In this document: in pieces, positions 35,429 to 42,980 of the stretch
Layout: each line of letters starts with the position of its first letter
Position numbering within the stretch: the first letter of the stretch is position 1
From: DASRFA01 sp035651755
Lineage (GTDB): Bacteria; Desulfobacterota; Binatia; UBA12015
Assembly: GCA_035651755.1 (NCBI GenBank)
Contig: DASRFA010000029.1
Location: forward strand, 33,587 to 97,586
Reading direction: 5' to 3'
DNA: 64,000 nt
Made by a program: the position numbers and the translations under genes
The notes under the pieces: generated by a model
The model's database searches: none
Told to the model about the DNA's origin: nothing
The model's input: only the letters and a program-made list of their open reading frames with translations

Positions 35429-36072
35429 CGCTTCGCCCTCCGGAGCGGCTCGGCCGCCGGCTCCACCAGCGCCGCGTTCAGAGCCGTGGCGGCGTCCTCG
35501 TAGGCCGAGCCGGTTGCGATCTCGGGCTCGAGGAATGCCTCGAGCGCGAACCCGTTCCCGAGCGCCATGTGCGCGCGTGCGATCGCGTCGGCGTCGATCG
35601 CGCCGCTGCGGCCCGCCGCGCGCGCGGCCGCGATCTCGCGGGCGATCGCGGAGCGCATCTCGCCGTGGAGACGCGCGAAGCGGGCGCGGGTCTCCCGGTC
35701 GCGCGCGGCGAACACCCAGAACTCGATCAGCACGAGGTGCCACGTGCGGTCGCGACGGAGGCTTTCCGCCCAGGTCCGCCACGCGACGTCGGTCACCTCT
35801 TCCGCCGGCACCTCGGCGAGGCGCCGGGCGATCGCGGCGGAGCGCTCCCGCATGCGCTGCTCGTAGACGGCGAGGAAGAGGTCCGCCTTGCTCGTGAATG
35901 CCGAGTAGACGGCGCCTTTCGTGAAGCCGGCCTCGGCCGCGACCATGTCGACGGTCGCGCCGTGGAAGCCCTCGCGCACGAACACGCGGCGGGCGGCGGC
36001 GAGGAGGCGCGCCCGCGTGTCCTCCTTCGCCTCGCTGCGGGTCCTGCGTACCGGTAGCCGGCGCATCGCCAT
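35425..36072 (-). CDS. TetR/AcrR family transcriptional regulator
   Basis: 215 residues from the ATG at 36072 (MAMRRLPVRR); an ATG at 36066 is also possible. The helix-turn-helix spans about residues 15-60 (LLAAARRVFVREGFHGATVD, then FTKGAVYSAFTSKADLF). The ligand domain is all-helical. It is translationally coupled to the CoA ligase gene. A perfect inverted repeat lies 4 bp upstream of the start, which suggests tight autoregulation of the regulator-ligase pair. Confidence 0.9.
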   Translation of the reverse strand: MAMRRLPVRRTRSEAKEDTRARLLAAARRVFVREGFHGATVDMVAAEAGFTKGAVYSAFTSKADLFLAVYEQRMRERSAAIARRLAEVPAEEVTDVAWRTWAESLRRDRTWHLVLIEFWVFAARDRETRARFARLHGEMRSAIAREIAAARAAGRSGAIDADAIARAHMALGNGFALEAFLEPEIATGSAYEDAATALNAALVEPAAEPLRRAKR

Positions 36073-36075
36073 TGA

Positions 36076-36106
36076 GATACCGTCGGTATCCGAATACCGA
36101 TGGTAC
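36076..36106. promoter_or_regulatory. Double operator upstream of the TetR-ligase genes
   Basis: Site 1 is a perfect palindrome, GATACCG-T-CGGTATC (36076-36090). Site 2, ATACCG-A-TGGTAC (36094-36106), is the same motif with one mismatched arm. The centres are 17 bp apart, so two TetR dimers could bind side by side. Site 1 begins 4 bp before the regulator's ATG. Confidence 0.7.
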
Positions 36107-36141
36107 GTCAATAGCCCGGATCTCGTCCGTCGCACGCCGGC

Positions 36142-36176
36142 AGAAAAAGAAAAGGGCCGCGGTGGAACCGCGGCCC
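36142..36176 (-). terminator. Intrinsic terminator of the etfBA operon
   Basis: A 10-bp GC-rich perfect stem (gggccgcggt at 36154-36163, accgcggccc at 36167-36176) with a 3-nt loop is followed on the minus strand by a T-rich tract (ttttctttttct, 36153-36142). It lies 45 nt past the etfA stop. This is the best rho-independent terminator in the window. Confidence 0.9.
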
Positions 36177-36221
36177 CCCAGGACCGAACGCGCGAGACGA
36201 GGTCGCGCGGCGCGAGCGCGC

Positions 36222-37193
36222 TCAGTGCGCCTTCAGCTTCTTCACCTCTTCCGTCATCTCCGGCACGGCCTTGAAGAGGTCGGCGACCAGGCCGTAGTCC
36301 GAGACGCTGAAGATCGGGGCGTCGCCGTCCTTGTTGATCGCGACGATCACCTTCGAGTCCTTCATGCCGGCGAGGTGCTGGATCGCGCCCGAGATGCCGA
36401 CGGCGACGTAGAGCTGCGGCGCGACGACCTTGCCGGTCTGTCCGACCTGGAGGTCGTTCGGGACGAAGCCCGCGTCGACCGCGGCGCGCGACGCGCCCAT
36501 CGCGGCGCCGAGCGCGTCGACGAGCGGCTCGAGGACGGTCGTGAAGTTCTCGCCCGACTTGAGGCCGCGTCCGCCCGAGACGACGATCGTCGCGTCGCCG
36601 AGCGTCGGCCGATCGCTCTTGGTCTCGGCGAAGGAGACGAACTTCGTGCGTCCCTGGACGTCGGCCGGAAGCACCACCTTCTCGACCGCGGCCGCCGCCG
36701 AAGCCTTCGGCGCCGGCTCGAACGCCGTGCCGCGCACCGTGACGACCTTGACGGGGCTTTCGACGGCGACGGTCGCGAGCACGTTGCCGGCGTACGTCGG
36801 CCGGACGATCGTCCCGTCGTCGTTGAACGACGTGACGTCGCTCGCCATTCCGGCATCGAGCAGGAGGGCGACGCGCGGGAACACGTCCTTGCCGACGGCG
36901 GTCGCGGCGCCGACGACCCAGGCCGAGCCGAGCTGCTTCGCGACGTGCGCGATCGCCTTGGCGGTGACGTCCGCGACGTTGTGCTCGAGCCGGTCGTCTT
37001 CGACCGCGATCACCTTGCCGACGCCGTGCGCTGCGGCCTCGGCCGCGACGCCGTCGATGCCCTTGCCGAGCACGACGGCGGCCGCGTCGAGCTTCTGCTT
37101 GTTCGCGACGTCGAGCGCAGCGCCGATCGCGACCAGCGAGGTCTTCGGGAGCTTCCCGTGGGCGTGCTCGATGAACACCAGGACGTTGGCCAT
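36222..37193 (-). CDS. etfA: Electron transfer flavoprotein alpha subunit
   Basis: 323 residues. The C-terminal FAD domain has SGGRGLKSGENF, GQTGKVVAPQLYVAVGISG and AINKDGDAPIFSVSDYG, all diagnostic of EtfA. With EtfB (34 nt upstream) it forms the soluble ETF that collects electrons from acyl-CoA dehydrogenases. The two-gene operon ends at the terminator at 36142. The membrane Fe-S oxidoreductase on the same strand is the probable electron acceptor. Confidence 0.96.
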   Translation of the reverse strand: MANVLVFIEHAHGKLPKTSLVAIGAALDVANKQKLDAAAVVLGKGIDGVAAEAAAHGVGKVIAVEDDRLEHNVADVTAKAIAHVAKQLGSAWVVGAATAVGKDVFPRVALLLDAGMASDVTSFNDDGTIVRPTYAGNVLATVAVESPVKVVTVRGTAFEPAPKASAAAAVEKVVLPADVQGRTKFVSFAETKSDRPTLGDATIVVSGGRGLKSGENFTTVLEPLVDALGAAMGASRAAVDAGFVPNDLQVGQTGKVVAPQLYVAVGISGAIQHLAGMKDSKVIVAINKDGDAPIFSVSDYGLVADLFKAVPEMTEEVKKLKAH

Positions 37194-37226
37194 GATTCGT
37201 TCTTCCTCGTGCGTCCGCGCGCGGCG

Positions 37227-37982
37227 CTAGATGAGCTTGGCTTCGGTGTGGAGCAGGTTGACGAGCTCCTGAACGGTCTCGACCTTGCGGCCGGCGGAGC
37301 GCTTCGGCGGCGGCGCGAGCTTGAGGGTCTTCACCTTGGCGGCGCCGCCGACGCCGAAGTCGGCGAGCGGGATCTCCTTCAGCTCCTTCTTGCGCGCCTT
37401 CATGATGCCGGGCAGCGACGCGTAGCGCGGCTCGTTCAGGCGGAGGTCGGTCGTGATCACGCCGGGGAGCGCGAACGCGACCGTCTCGAGGCCGCCGTCG
37501 ACTTCGCGCGTGACCGTGACCTCCTTCTTGTCGGCCGAGAACTCGACCTTGGACGCGAAGGTCGCCTGCGGCCAGTCGAGCGACGCCGCGAGGATCTGGC
37601 CGGTCTGGTTCGCGTCGTCGTCGATCGCCTGCTTGCCGAGGATGACGAGGTCGGGCGACTCGGTCTCGACGATCTTCTTCAGCACCGCGGCGGTCGTCGC
37701 GGAATCGAGCTCGGAGTCGGCGAGGACCAGGATCGCGCGGTCACCTCCCATCGCGAGGCCGGTCCGGAGCTGCTCCTGCGTCACCTTCGCCCCGATCGAG
37801 ACGAGGACGACCTCGGCGCCGCCCTGCTTCTCCTTGATGCGGAGCGCTTCCTCGAGGGCGATCTCGCAGAACGGGTTGATCACGAACTTGACGTTGTCGG
37901 TGACGATGCCCGAGCCGTCCGGCTTGACTGCGATGTTCGTCTGGGGGTCGGGCACGCGCTTGATCGGTACGAGGATCTTCAC
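37227..37982 (-). CDS. etfB: Electron transfer flavoprotein beta subunit
   Basis: 251 residues. It starts with MKILVPIKRVPDPQTNI and contains NPFCEIALEEALRIKE and LGKQAIDDDANQTGQILAA, the ETF-beta signature region that binds AMP and contacts dehydrogenases. It is of the bifunctional ETF group I type that serves many acyl-CoA dehydrogenases, judged by length and by the lack of features of electron-bifurcating ETFs; this was judged by eye only. It is the first gene of the etfBA operon. Confidence 0.96.
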   Translation of the reverse strand: MKILVPIKRVPDPQTNIAVKPDGSGIVTDNVKFVINPFCEIALEEALRIKEKQGGAEVVLVSIGAKVTQEQLRTGLAMGGDRAILVLADSELDSATTAAVLKKIVETESPDLVILGKQAIDDDANQTGQILAASLDWPQATFASKVEFSADKKEVTVTREVDGGLETVAFALPGVITTDLRLNEPRYASLPGIMKARKKELKEIPLADFGVGGAAKVKTLKLAPPPKRSAGRKVETVQELVNLLHTEAKLI

Positions 37983-38167
37983 GCCGGGCTTCCTCCGTTG
38001 CGTCGGGCGAACGGCGGGCAGCGAGCGCGCCCGCGCAATGAACTGGGGTGGATAACATGGCGCCCGGGGCAGTCAAAGCCGGGCGTTATGCTGCGCGGCC
38101 CGTCCGATTAGCGGCGTTTCTGCGCCATCGCGGCCGCCGCCGCCCGCGCCGGCGAGCGTCCGCTTCC

Positions 38168-38947
38168 CTACGCGTTGTAGCCGAGGCGGCTCGAGAGGTC
38201 GCGCCCGGCGTTGAGGGCGATCGGCGCCACCTCGCGCTCCACCCGGTCGAGCGGAAGGCGGTACTCGGGCGCGGTGATCGAGAGGCTGCCGACGACGGTC
38301 CGCGTGTAGTCGCGGATCGGCACCGCGATCGAGCGGAGGTCGGGGAGGAACTCGCCCGACTCGAGGGCCCAGCCGCGCTCGGCGACGACGCGGAGGTCGG
38401 CGATCAGGTCCGCTCGCCGGACGATCGTGTTGTCGGTGTGCTTGGTGAGCGCCTCGGGAAGCGCGTTCTTGATCTCCTCCTCGGACTCGAAGGCGAGGTG
38501 CACCTTGCCCGCCGCCGTGCAGTGGAGCGGGAGCGCCTGGCCGAGGAGCGAGATGATCCGCACCGGGCGATCGGCCTCGACCGACTGGAGCGGCACGACG
38601 ACGCCCCTCCGCAGCAGGCTCAGGTAGACCGTCTCGCTGCAGCGCTTCACGACCGACTCCATGATCGGCTTCGCCTGCCGGAGAAGCCCCATCTGGTTCA
38701 CGTAGGTCTGGCCGATCTGGAGACAGCGAATGCCGAGACGGTAGTTCTCGGTCGCCTTGTTCTGCTCGATGTAGCCGCGCGACTCGAGGGTCGCGAGCAG
38801 ACGGAAGACGTTGTTCTTGTGGAGCTTGAGGCGCTTGGACAGGTCGGTCACGCCGAGCTCCTCGGTGTCGCCCGAGAACTGCTCGAGCACGTCGAGCGCG
38901 TGCGCGACGGACTGGATGACGTAGTTGGTCTTCTCGCGACGTACCAT
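38168..38947 (-). CDS. IclR family transcriptional regulator
   Basis: 259 residues from an ATG at 38947. The N-terminal winged helix (residues 8-75) has the IclR pattern ALDVLEQFSG and LHKNNVFRLLATLESRGYIE. The C-terminal GAF-like effector domain contains LPLHCTAAGKVHLAF and GEFLPDLRSIAVPIRD. IclR proteins typically control aromatic or acetate catabolism. A perfect 16-bp palindrome lies 43 bp upstream of the start, and the divergent gene is a dienelactone hydrolase, which makes that gene a plausible target. Confidence 0.93.
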   Translation of the reverse strand: MVRREKTNYVIQSVAHALDVLEQFSGDTEELGVTDLSKRLKLHKNNVFRLLATLESRGYIEQNKATENYRLGIRCLQIGQTYVNQMGLLRQAKPIMESVVKRCSETVYLSLLRRGVVVPLQSVEADRPVRIISLLGQALPLHCTAAGKVHLAFESEEEIKNALPEALTKHTDNTIVRRADLIADLRVVAERGWALESGEFLPDLRSIAVPIRDYTRTVVGSLSITAPEYRLPLDRVEREVAPIALNAGRDLSSRLGYNA

Positions 38948-38989
38948 GCGAAACGGAGGCTCCGGGTCGTTGGGTTCGGAAGGACGCCT

Positions 38990-39005
38990 GCCTTTTGCAA
39001 AAGGC
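38990..39005. promoter_or_regulatory. Perfect 16-bp palindrome between iclR-type gene and dienelactone hydrolase
   Basis: GCCTTTTGCAAAAGGC is a perfect palindrome and is unusually AT-rich at its centre for this genome. It lies between divergent genes, 43 bp from the IclR start and about 200 bp from the hydrolase start. An operator for the IclR protein is the simplest reading. Confidence 0.65.
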
Positions 39006-39203
39006 GTTTTAGAGATAGGCCCGCAGTCCTCGGAGTGTCAAACGGGGTTCGAACGCGCGCCCGGCCGTCCGCCGCGAGGTCGCCGGACGGCGGGTCGACG
39101 ACACGTCGGTCGCCCGCTCACGCCGCCTCGCGACCTCGCTTGCATCGCACCTTTCCGGGGAACAACCTCCCGAGCGGGAATTGCATCCGAGCAGGGAGGG
39201 GTC

Positions 39204-39941
39204 ATGAACGCGAAGGGCGAGAAGGTCGAGATCCAGGCCGCCGACGGCCGCATGCCGGCGCACGTCGCGCGACCGGACGGCCCGGGGCCGTTTCCCGGCG
39301 TGATCGTCGTCATGGAAGCCTTCGGCCTGAACGACCACATCCGCTCGGTGACCGAGCGCATCGCGCGCGAGGGCTACCTCGCGATCGCGCCGGACCTCTA
39401 CTACCGCGCCGACGACCGCGTCGCCGGCTACGGCGACCTGCAGAAGGCCATCGGCCTCATGATGCAGCTCGACGACCGGAAGATCGTCGACGACATCCGC
39501 GCGACCATGCAGTGGCTGGAGCGCCAGCCGGGGATCCGCGCCGGTCGCATCGGGATCACGGGCTTCTGCATGGGCGGCCGCGTCTCGTTCCTGTCGGCCT
39601 GCCACCTGCCGCTCCGCGCCGCTGCGCCGTTCTACGGCGGCGGGATCGGGCGCGTGATGATGCCGAGCGAGCGCACGCCGCATCCGCCGATCGACGACGC
39701 GGCCGGGATCCGCGGATCGCTGCTCGTCTTCTACGGCGACCAGGATGCCTTCATCCCCCCCGACGAGGTCGCGCTCGTGAAGGAGCGCCTCGCGGCGCTC
39801 GGGAAGGACGCGGAGGTCGTCGTGTACCCGGGCGCCGACCACGGCTTCTTCTGCGACGAGCGACCCTCGTATCACGCGGCCGCGGCGCAGGACTCCTGGA
39901 AGCGCCTGCTGGCGTTCTTCGACAAGCACCTCAGGCAGTGA
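39204..39941 (+). CDS. Dienelactone hydrolase family protein
   Basis: 245 residues. The ATG at 39204 has GGAGGGG upstream. Cys in GFCMGG (about residue 119) replaces Ser as nucleophile, as in true dienelactone hydrolases; Asp is in YGDQDAF and His in GADHGFF. The enzyme hydrolyses lactones or esters, classically in chloroaromatic degradation. It is divergent from an IclR regulator and overlaps the next gene (GTGA). Confidence 0.92.
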   Translation: MNAKGEKVEIQAADGRMPAHVARPDGPGPFPGVIVVMEAFGLNDHIRSVTERIAREGYLAIAPDLYYRADDRVAGYGDLQKAIGLMMQLDDRKIVDDIRATMQWLERQPGIRAGRIGITGFCMGGRVSFLSACHLPLRAAAPFYGGGIGRVMMPSERTPHPPIDDAAGIRGSLLVFYGDQDAFIPPDEVALVKERLAALGKDAEVVVYPGADHGFFCDERPSYHAAAAQDSWKRLLAFFDKHLRQ

Positions 39942-40774
39942 GGCCGCGCCCGGCGGCGAGGGCGCGACGCTCGACGTCGCGGCGATCGACGGCGCGCGCC
40001 ACCGGCTGGGTCCTCACCTGCGAGCACGCGAGCGCCGCGGTGCCGCGGCCCTATCGCGCGCTCGGGCTCCCGCGCCGCTCGCTCCAGGACCACATCGGCT
40101 GGGACATCGGCGCGCACGCGCTGCAGCGGGACGTCGCGGGCCGGCTCGGGGCGCCCTGGGTCGCGTCGCGCTGGTCGCGCCTCGTCGTCGACTGCAACCG
40201 CGACGTCCGCGACCCGAGCCTCATCCTCGGCGTGAGCGACGGCATTCCCGTGCCGGGCAACGCGCGCGTCTCGGCGGCCGAGCGGCGAAGGCGGATCGCC
40301 GCGTTCTACGAGCCGTACCACGCGGCGGTGGAGCGGATGCTCGCGCGCGCGGCGAACCGCCCGGGCGCGGCTCGCCCGCGCCTCCTCGCGCTCCACAGCT
40401 TCACCCCCGAGATGAACGGCGTCCGTCGCGACTTCGACGTCGGCGTCCTCTTCGACGCGTACCCGCGCCTCGCGCACCGGCTCGGGAGCGCTCTACGCCG
40501 CGCCGGCTACCGGGTGCGCTACAACGAGCCGTACTCGGGCCTGGCGGGCCTCATCTACAGCGCGCGCCGGCACGCGACCGCGGCCGGCATCGAGTACGTC
40601 GAGCTCGAGGTCAACAACGCGCTCCTGCGCGAGGCGGCGGCGATCTCGCGCCTCGGGCGGGACGTCGCGGCCGCGCTGCGGTGGATCGAGGAAGGCGACG
40701 GCGCGGGACGGGGGCGGCGCGGAGCGCGCGCGCCCGTCCCGCGCGGGCGCGTCACTCCTCCTCGTAAGCGGTGA
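39938..40774 (+). CDS. N-formylglutamate amidohydrolase family protein
   Basis: 278 residues with a GTG start at 39938 inside the hydrolase stop. The family signature is clear: LTCEHASAAVPRPY (metal-binding Glu/His), VASRWSRLVVDCNR, LALHSFTPEM, and GIEYVELEVNNALL near the end. It cleaves N-formylglutamate or related N-acyl amino acids, classically the last step of one histidine degradation route. No hut genes are present, so the substrate may differ. The last 25 residues are Arg/Gly-rich. Its 3' end overlaps the convergent PKD lipoprotein gene by 23 nt. Confidence 0.88.
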   Translation: MRPRPAARARRSTSRRSTARATGWVLTCEHASAAVPRPYRALGLPRRSLQDHIGWDIGAHALQRDVAGRLGAPWVASRWSRLVVDCNRDVRDPSLILGVSDGIPVPGNARVSAAERRRRIAAFYEPYHAAVERMLARAANRPGAARPRLLALHSFTPEMNGVRRDFDVGVLFDAYPRLAHRLGSALRRAGYRVRYNEPYSGLAGLIYSARRHATAAGIEYVELEVNNALLREAAAISRLGRDVAAALRWIEEGDGAGRGRRGARAPVPRGRVTPPRKR

Positions 40775-41210
40775 CGTCGATCTCGGTCTCGCCCTCGATG
40801 CCCTTCGAGTCCTTGCAGCGGAGCGTCGCGACGTAGTCGCCGACCTTGTCGTAGGTGTGGCTCGGGTTCATCTCGGTCGACTTCGCCGAGCCGTCCCCGA
40901 AGTCCCACTCGCAGCTCACGGCGCCGGTCGCGTCCTCCACCGTCGACGTGAACTTCACCGTGAGAGGCGGCGTGCCCTCGTCGGGGTCGGCCTCGGCGTC
41001 GACGTACAGCTCGTCGACGACGAGCTCGCCTGGAGTGGCGTTGGCCATCGGTGCAGCCGGCGGCTGGCCCGGGGCCGCCGCGACCGGAGCCGGGGTCGCC
41101 GCGGGGGCGGGCGCTTTCTCGGGCTCGCAGGAGCTACAGGCGCTCAGGAGCAGCGAGCTGCCGCCGGCGAGAGCCGTCGCGATCCACATCCAGGTCCGCA
41201 TCGAAGCCAT
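40752..41210 (-). CDS. PKD-domain lipoprotein
   Basis: 152 residues from the ATG at 41210, preceded by GGAGG at a slightly long spacing. The signal peptide ends with a good lipobox (LLLSAC, followed by SSCEPEK). An Ala/Pro-rich linker (about residues 32-60) leads to a single PKD domain with the classic CEWDFGDGS and SHTYDKVGDYVATL. It is probably surface-attached and may bind polysaccharide or protein. It is transcribed divergently from the formyltransferase gene. Confidence 0.85.
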   Translation of the reverse strand: MASMRTWMWIATALAGGSSLLLSACSSCEPEKAPAPAATPAPVAAAPGQPPAAPMANATPGELVVDELYVDAEADPDEGTPPLTVKFTSTVEDATGAVSCEWDFGDGSAKSTEMNPSHTYDKVGDYVATLRCKDSKGIEGETEIDVTAYEEE

Positions 41211-41322
41211 AGGCCGTTCCACCTCCGAAGGGTCGGTTCAAGTGCTCGACTTCCGGCGCTCTGTAGCATCCACCAAAGGAGCTTGGAAAGCCAAGCGTCG
41301 CGCGCCATATTCGCTTCTTACG

Positions 41323-42243
41323 ATGCGTCTCGTGATCGTCGGACAGGCGGCGTTCGGGCAGCGCGTCCTCGCCGGGCTCGCCGAGCGGGGACACGAGATC
41401 GCGGCCGCCTACGCACCGCCGGCCAAGGCCGGCAAGCCCGATCCGTTGGCCGCCGAGGCGGAGAAGCGCGGCATCCCGGTGCGGACGCCGGCGACGTACA
41501 AGGATCCGGCGGTCGCCGACGAGGTGCGCGCTCTCGCGCCGGACCTCGAGCTCCTCGCGTTCGTCACGAAGATCATCCCGCCGGCGGTGATCGATGCGCC
41601 GCGGCTCGGGACGCTCTGCTTCCATCCCTCGCTCCTGCCGCGCTATCGCGGCGGCAGCGCGCTCGCGTGGCAGCTCATCCGCGGCGAGACGCGCGGCGGC
41701 TTCACCGTCTTCTGGACGGACCCCGGCATCGACACGGGGCCGATCCTGCTCCAGCGCGAGATCGCGATCGGCCCGGACGACACGGCGGGATCGCTCTACT
41801 TCGACAAGATCTTCGAGCCCGGCGTCGCCGGCATGGTCGAGGCGGTCGATCTCGTCGCATCGGGAAGGGCGCCCCGCATCCCGCAGGACGAGAGCCGCGC
41901 GACCTACGACCCGCTCTGTACGGACGAGCACGCCGCCGTGCGCTGGGACCGCCCGGCGCGCGAGGTCTACGACCTCGTCCGCGGCTGCGACCCCCAGCCC
42001 GGCGCGCACACGCGCCGTGGCGGCGAGACGCTTCGGCTGTACGACGCGCGGCGCGCGGCCGCGCCGGGCGCGGCGCCGGGCACCGTGCTCGCGATCGACG
42101 AGCGCGGGCTCGTCGTCGCCGCGGGAGAGGGCGCGGACGCGGGCGCCATCGCGTTCGGCCGCGTCCGCGGCTCGGCCGGCAAGGTGAAGGGCGCCGACTG
42201 GGCGGCGGAGGCCGGCGTCCGCGCCGGCGACCGTCTCGGCTGA
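41323..42243 (+). CDS. Formyltransferase-fold protein, 10-formyl-THF hydrolase domain-like
   Basis: 306 residues. The formyltransferase motif CFHPSLLPRYRGG lacks the Asn of Met-tRNA formyltransferase (Cys occupies its place) but keeps the catalytic His. FTVFWTDPGIDTGPILLQ and DDTAGSLYFDKIFEPGVAGM are much closer to the N-terminal hydrolase domain of 10-formyltetrahydrofolate dehydrogenase than to Fmt. The C-terminal domain (about 205-306) is the Fmt-C-like beta barrel. It probably hydrolyses 10-formyl-THF or transfers formyl to a small molecule. A genuine Fmt is expected elsewhere in the genome. Confidence 0.8.
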   Translation: MRLVIVGQAAFGQRVLAGLAERGHEIAAAYAPPAKAGKPDPLAAEAEKRGIPVRTPATYKDPAVADEVRALAPDLELLAFVTKIIPPAVIDAPRLGTLCFHPSLLPRYRGGSALAWQLIRGETRGGFTVFWTDPGIDTGPILLQREIAIGPDDTAGSLYFDKIFEPGVAGMVEAVDLVASGRAPRIPQDESRATYDPLCTDEHAAVRWDRPAREVYDLVRGCDPQPGAHTRRGGETLRLYDARRAAAPGAAPGTVLAIDERGLVVAAGEGADAGAIAFGRVRGSAGKVKGADWAAEAGVRAGDRLG

Positions 42244-42282
42244 TCGGCCGGGCGCGCCGTCGGGCGCGCGCCCGGCCGATCA
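42241..42282. terminator. Bidirectional hairpin between convergent genes
   Basis: TGATCGGCCGGGCGCG (42241-42256) and its exact complement (42267-42282) form a 16-bp perfect stem with a 10-nt loop. It contains the stop codon of the formyltransferase-like gene and reaches the stop of the convergent methyltransferase, so it can serve both transcripts. There is no T-tract. Confidence 0.7.
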
Positions 42283-42879
42283 GCGCCCGATGCCCGGCAC
42301 GAACCGGCCGGTGCCCGCGCGGTAGCTTCGGTACGCTTCGCCGTGCACGCGCTCGAGGTAGGGCTCCTCCACCCGCGTGACGTGGAGCCGCACCGCGAAG
42401 GCGAGCACCGCGACCGCGGCCAGCGCGAGCGCGTTCGGCGTCAAGCACGCGAGCCCGGCCGCGGCGATCACCATGAACGTGTAGATCGGGTTCCGGACGC
42501 TCCGGTACGGCCCCTCCGTCACGAGCGCCGTGCGCTCGGCGGGATCGACGCCGACGCGCCAGGAGTCGCCCATCGCGACCTGCGCCCACAGCGTGCCCGC
42601 GACCCCGGCCACGAACGCGAAACAGCCGATCGCGCGCACCGAAGGCCGATCGAGCGCCGCGACGCGCGCCAGGGCGCCCTGCAGATCGAGCGCGGCGGCC
42701 AGCGGCGCCGCGACGAGCGCCAGCGCGAAGAGCCCACCGCCCCACCACTCCGCGCTGAAGGGGCGGCCGCTGAAGCCGCGGAAGCCGGTGGATCCGGTCC
42801 GCCGCCACTGCCGCACGCTTCGCCATCCGAAGGCGAGCACGGCGAACAGGGCATACCCGATGAGCGCGAGCCGCGGCAT
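42280..42879 (-). CDS. Isoprenylcysteine carboxyl methyltransferase/PEMT-like membrane protein
   Basis: 199 residues with about five hydrophobic segments. The C-terminal signature LVTEGPYRSVRNPIYTFMV and the final EEPYLERVHGEAYRSYRAG match the ICMT/phospholipid methyltransferase family, in which the RHP-like (here RNP) motif binds SAM. It probably methylates a lipid or membrane-bound carboxylate. The N-terminus has WRR-rich segments. It is convergent with the formyltransferase-like gene and followed upstream by the repeat protein on the same strand. Confidence 0.85.
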   Translation of the reverse strand: MPRLALIGYALFAVLAFGWRSVRQWRRTGSTGFRGFSGRPFSAEWWGGGLFALALVAAPLAAALDLQGALARVAALDRPSVRAIGCFAFVAGVAGTLWAQVAMGDSWRVGVDPAERTALVTEGPYRSVRNPIYTFMVIAAAGLACLTPNALALAAVAVLAFAVRLHVTRVEEPYLERVHGEAYRSYRAGTGRFVPGIGR

Positions 42880-42980
42880 GGCGCTCCGCCCGGTCTGGAT
42901 CCGTTTCCCGGCTCGAGCAAGCGGTTGGCGAGACGGCGCGCCGGGAGCGACGGCGGAGCCGTCCGCTCCCGGCGGTCACC

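Noticed and set aside
31445..35503. A very long plus-strand open frame (1352 codons) opposite the Fe-S oxidoreductase and CoA ligase genes
   Set aside because: It is Arg/Glu/Val-rich antisense coding caused by GC-biased codons. The minus-strand frames carry clear Fe-S and adenylate-ligase motifs.
41323..42243. First read as methionyl-tRNA formyltransferase (fmt)
   Set aside because: The Asn of the Asn-His-Asp triad is missing, and several segments match the 10-formyl-THF hydrolase domain better.
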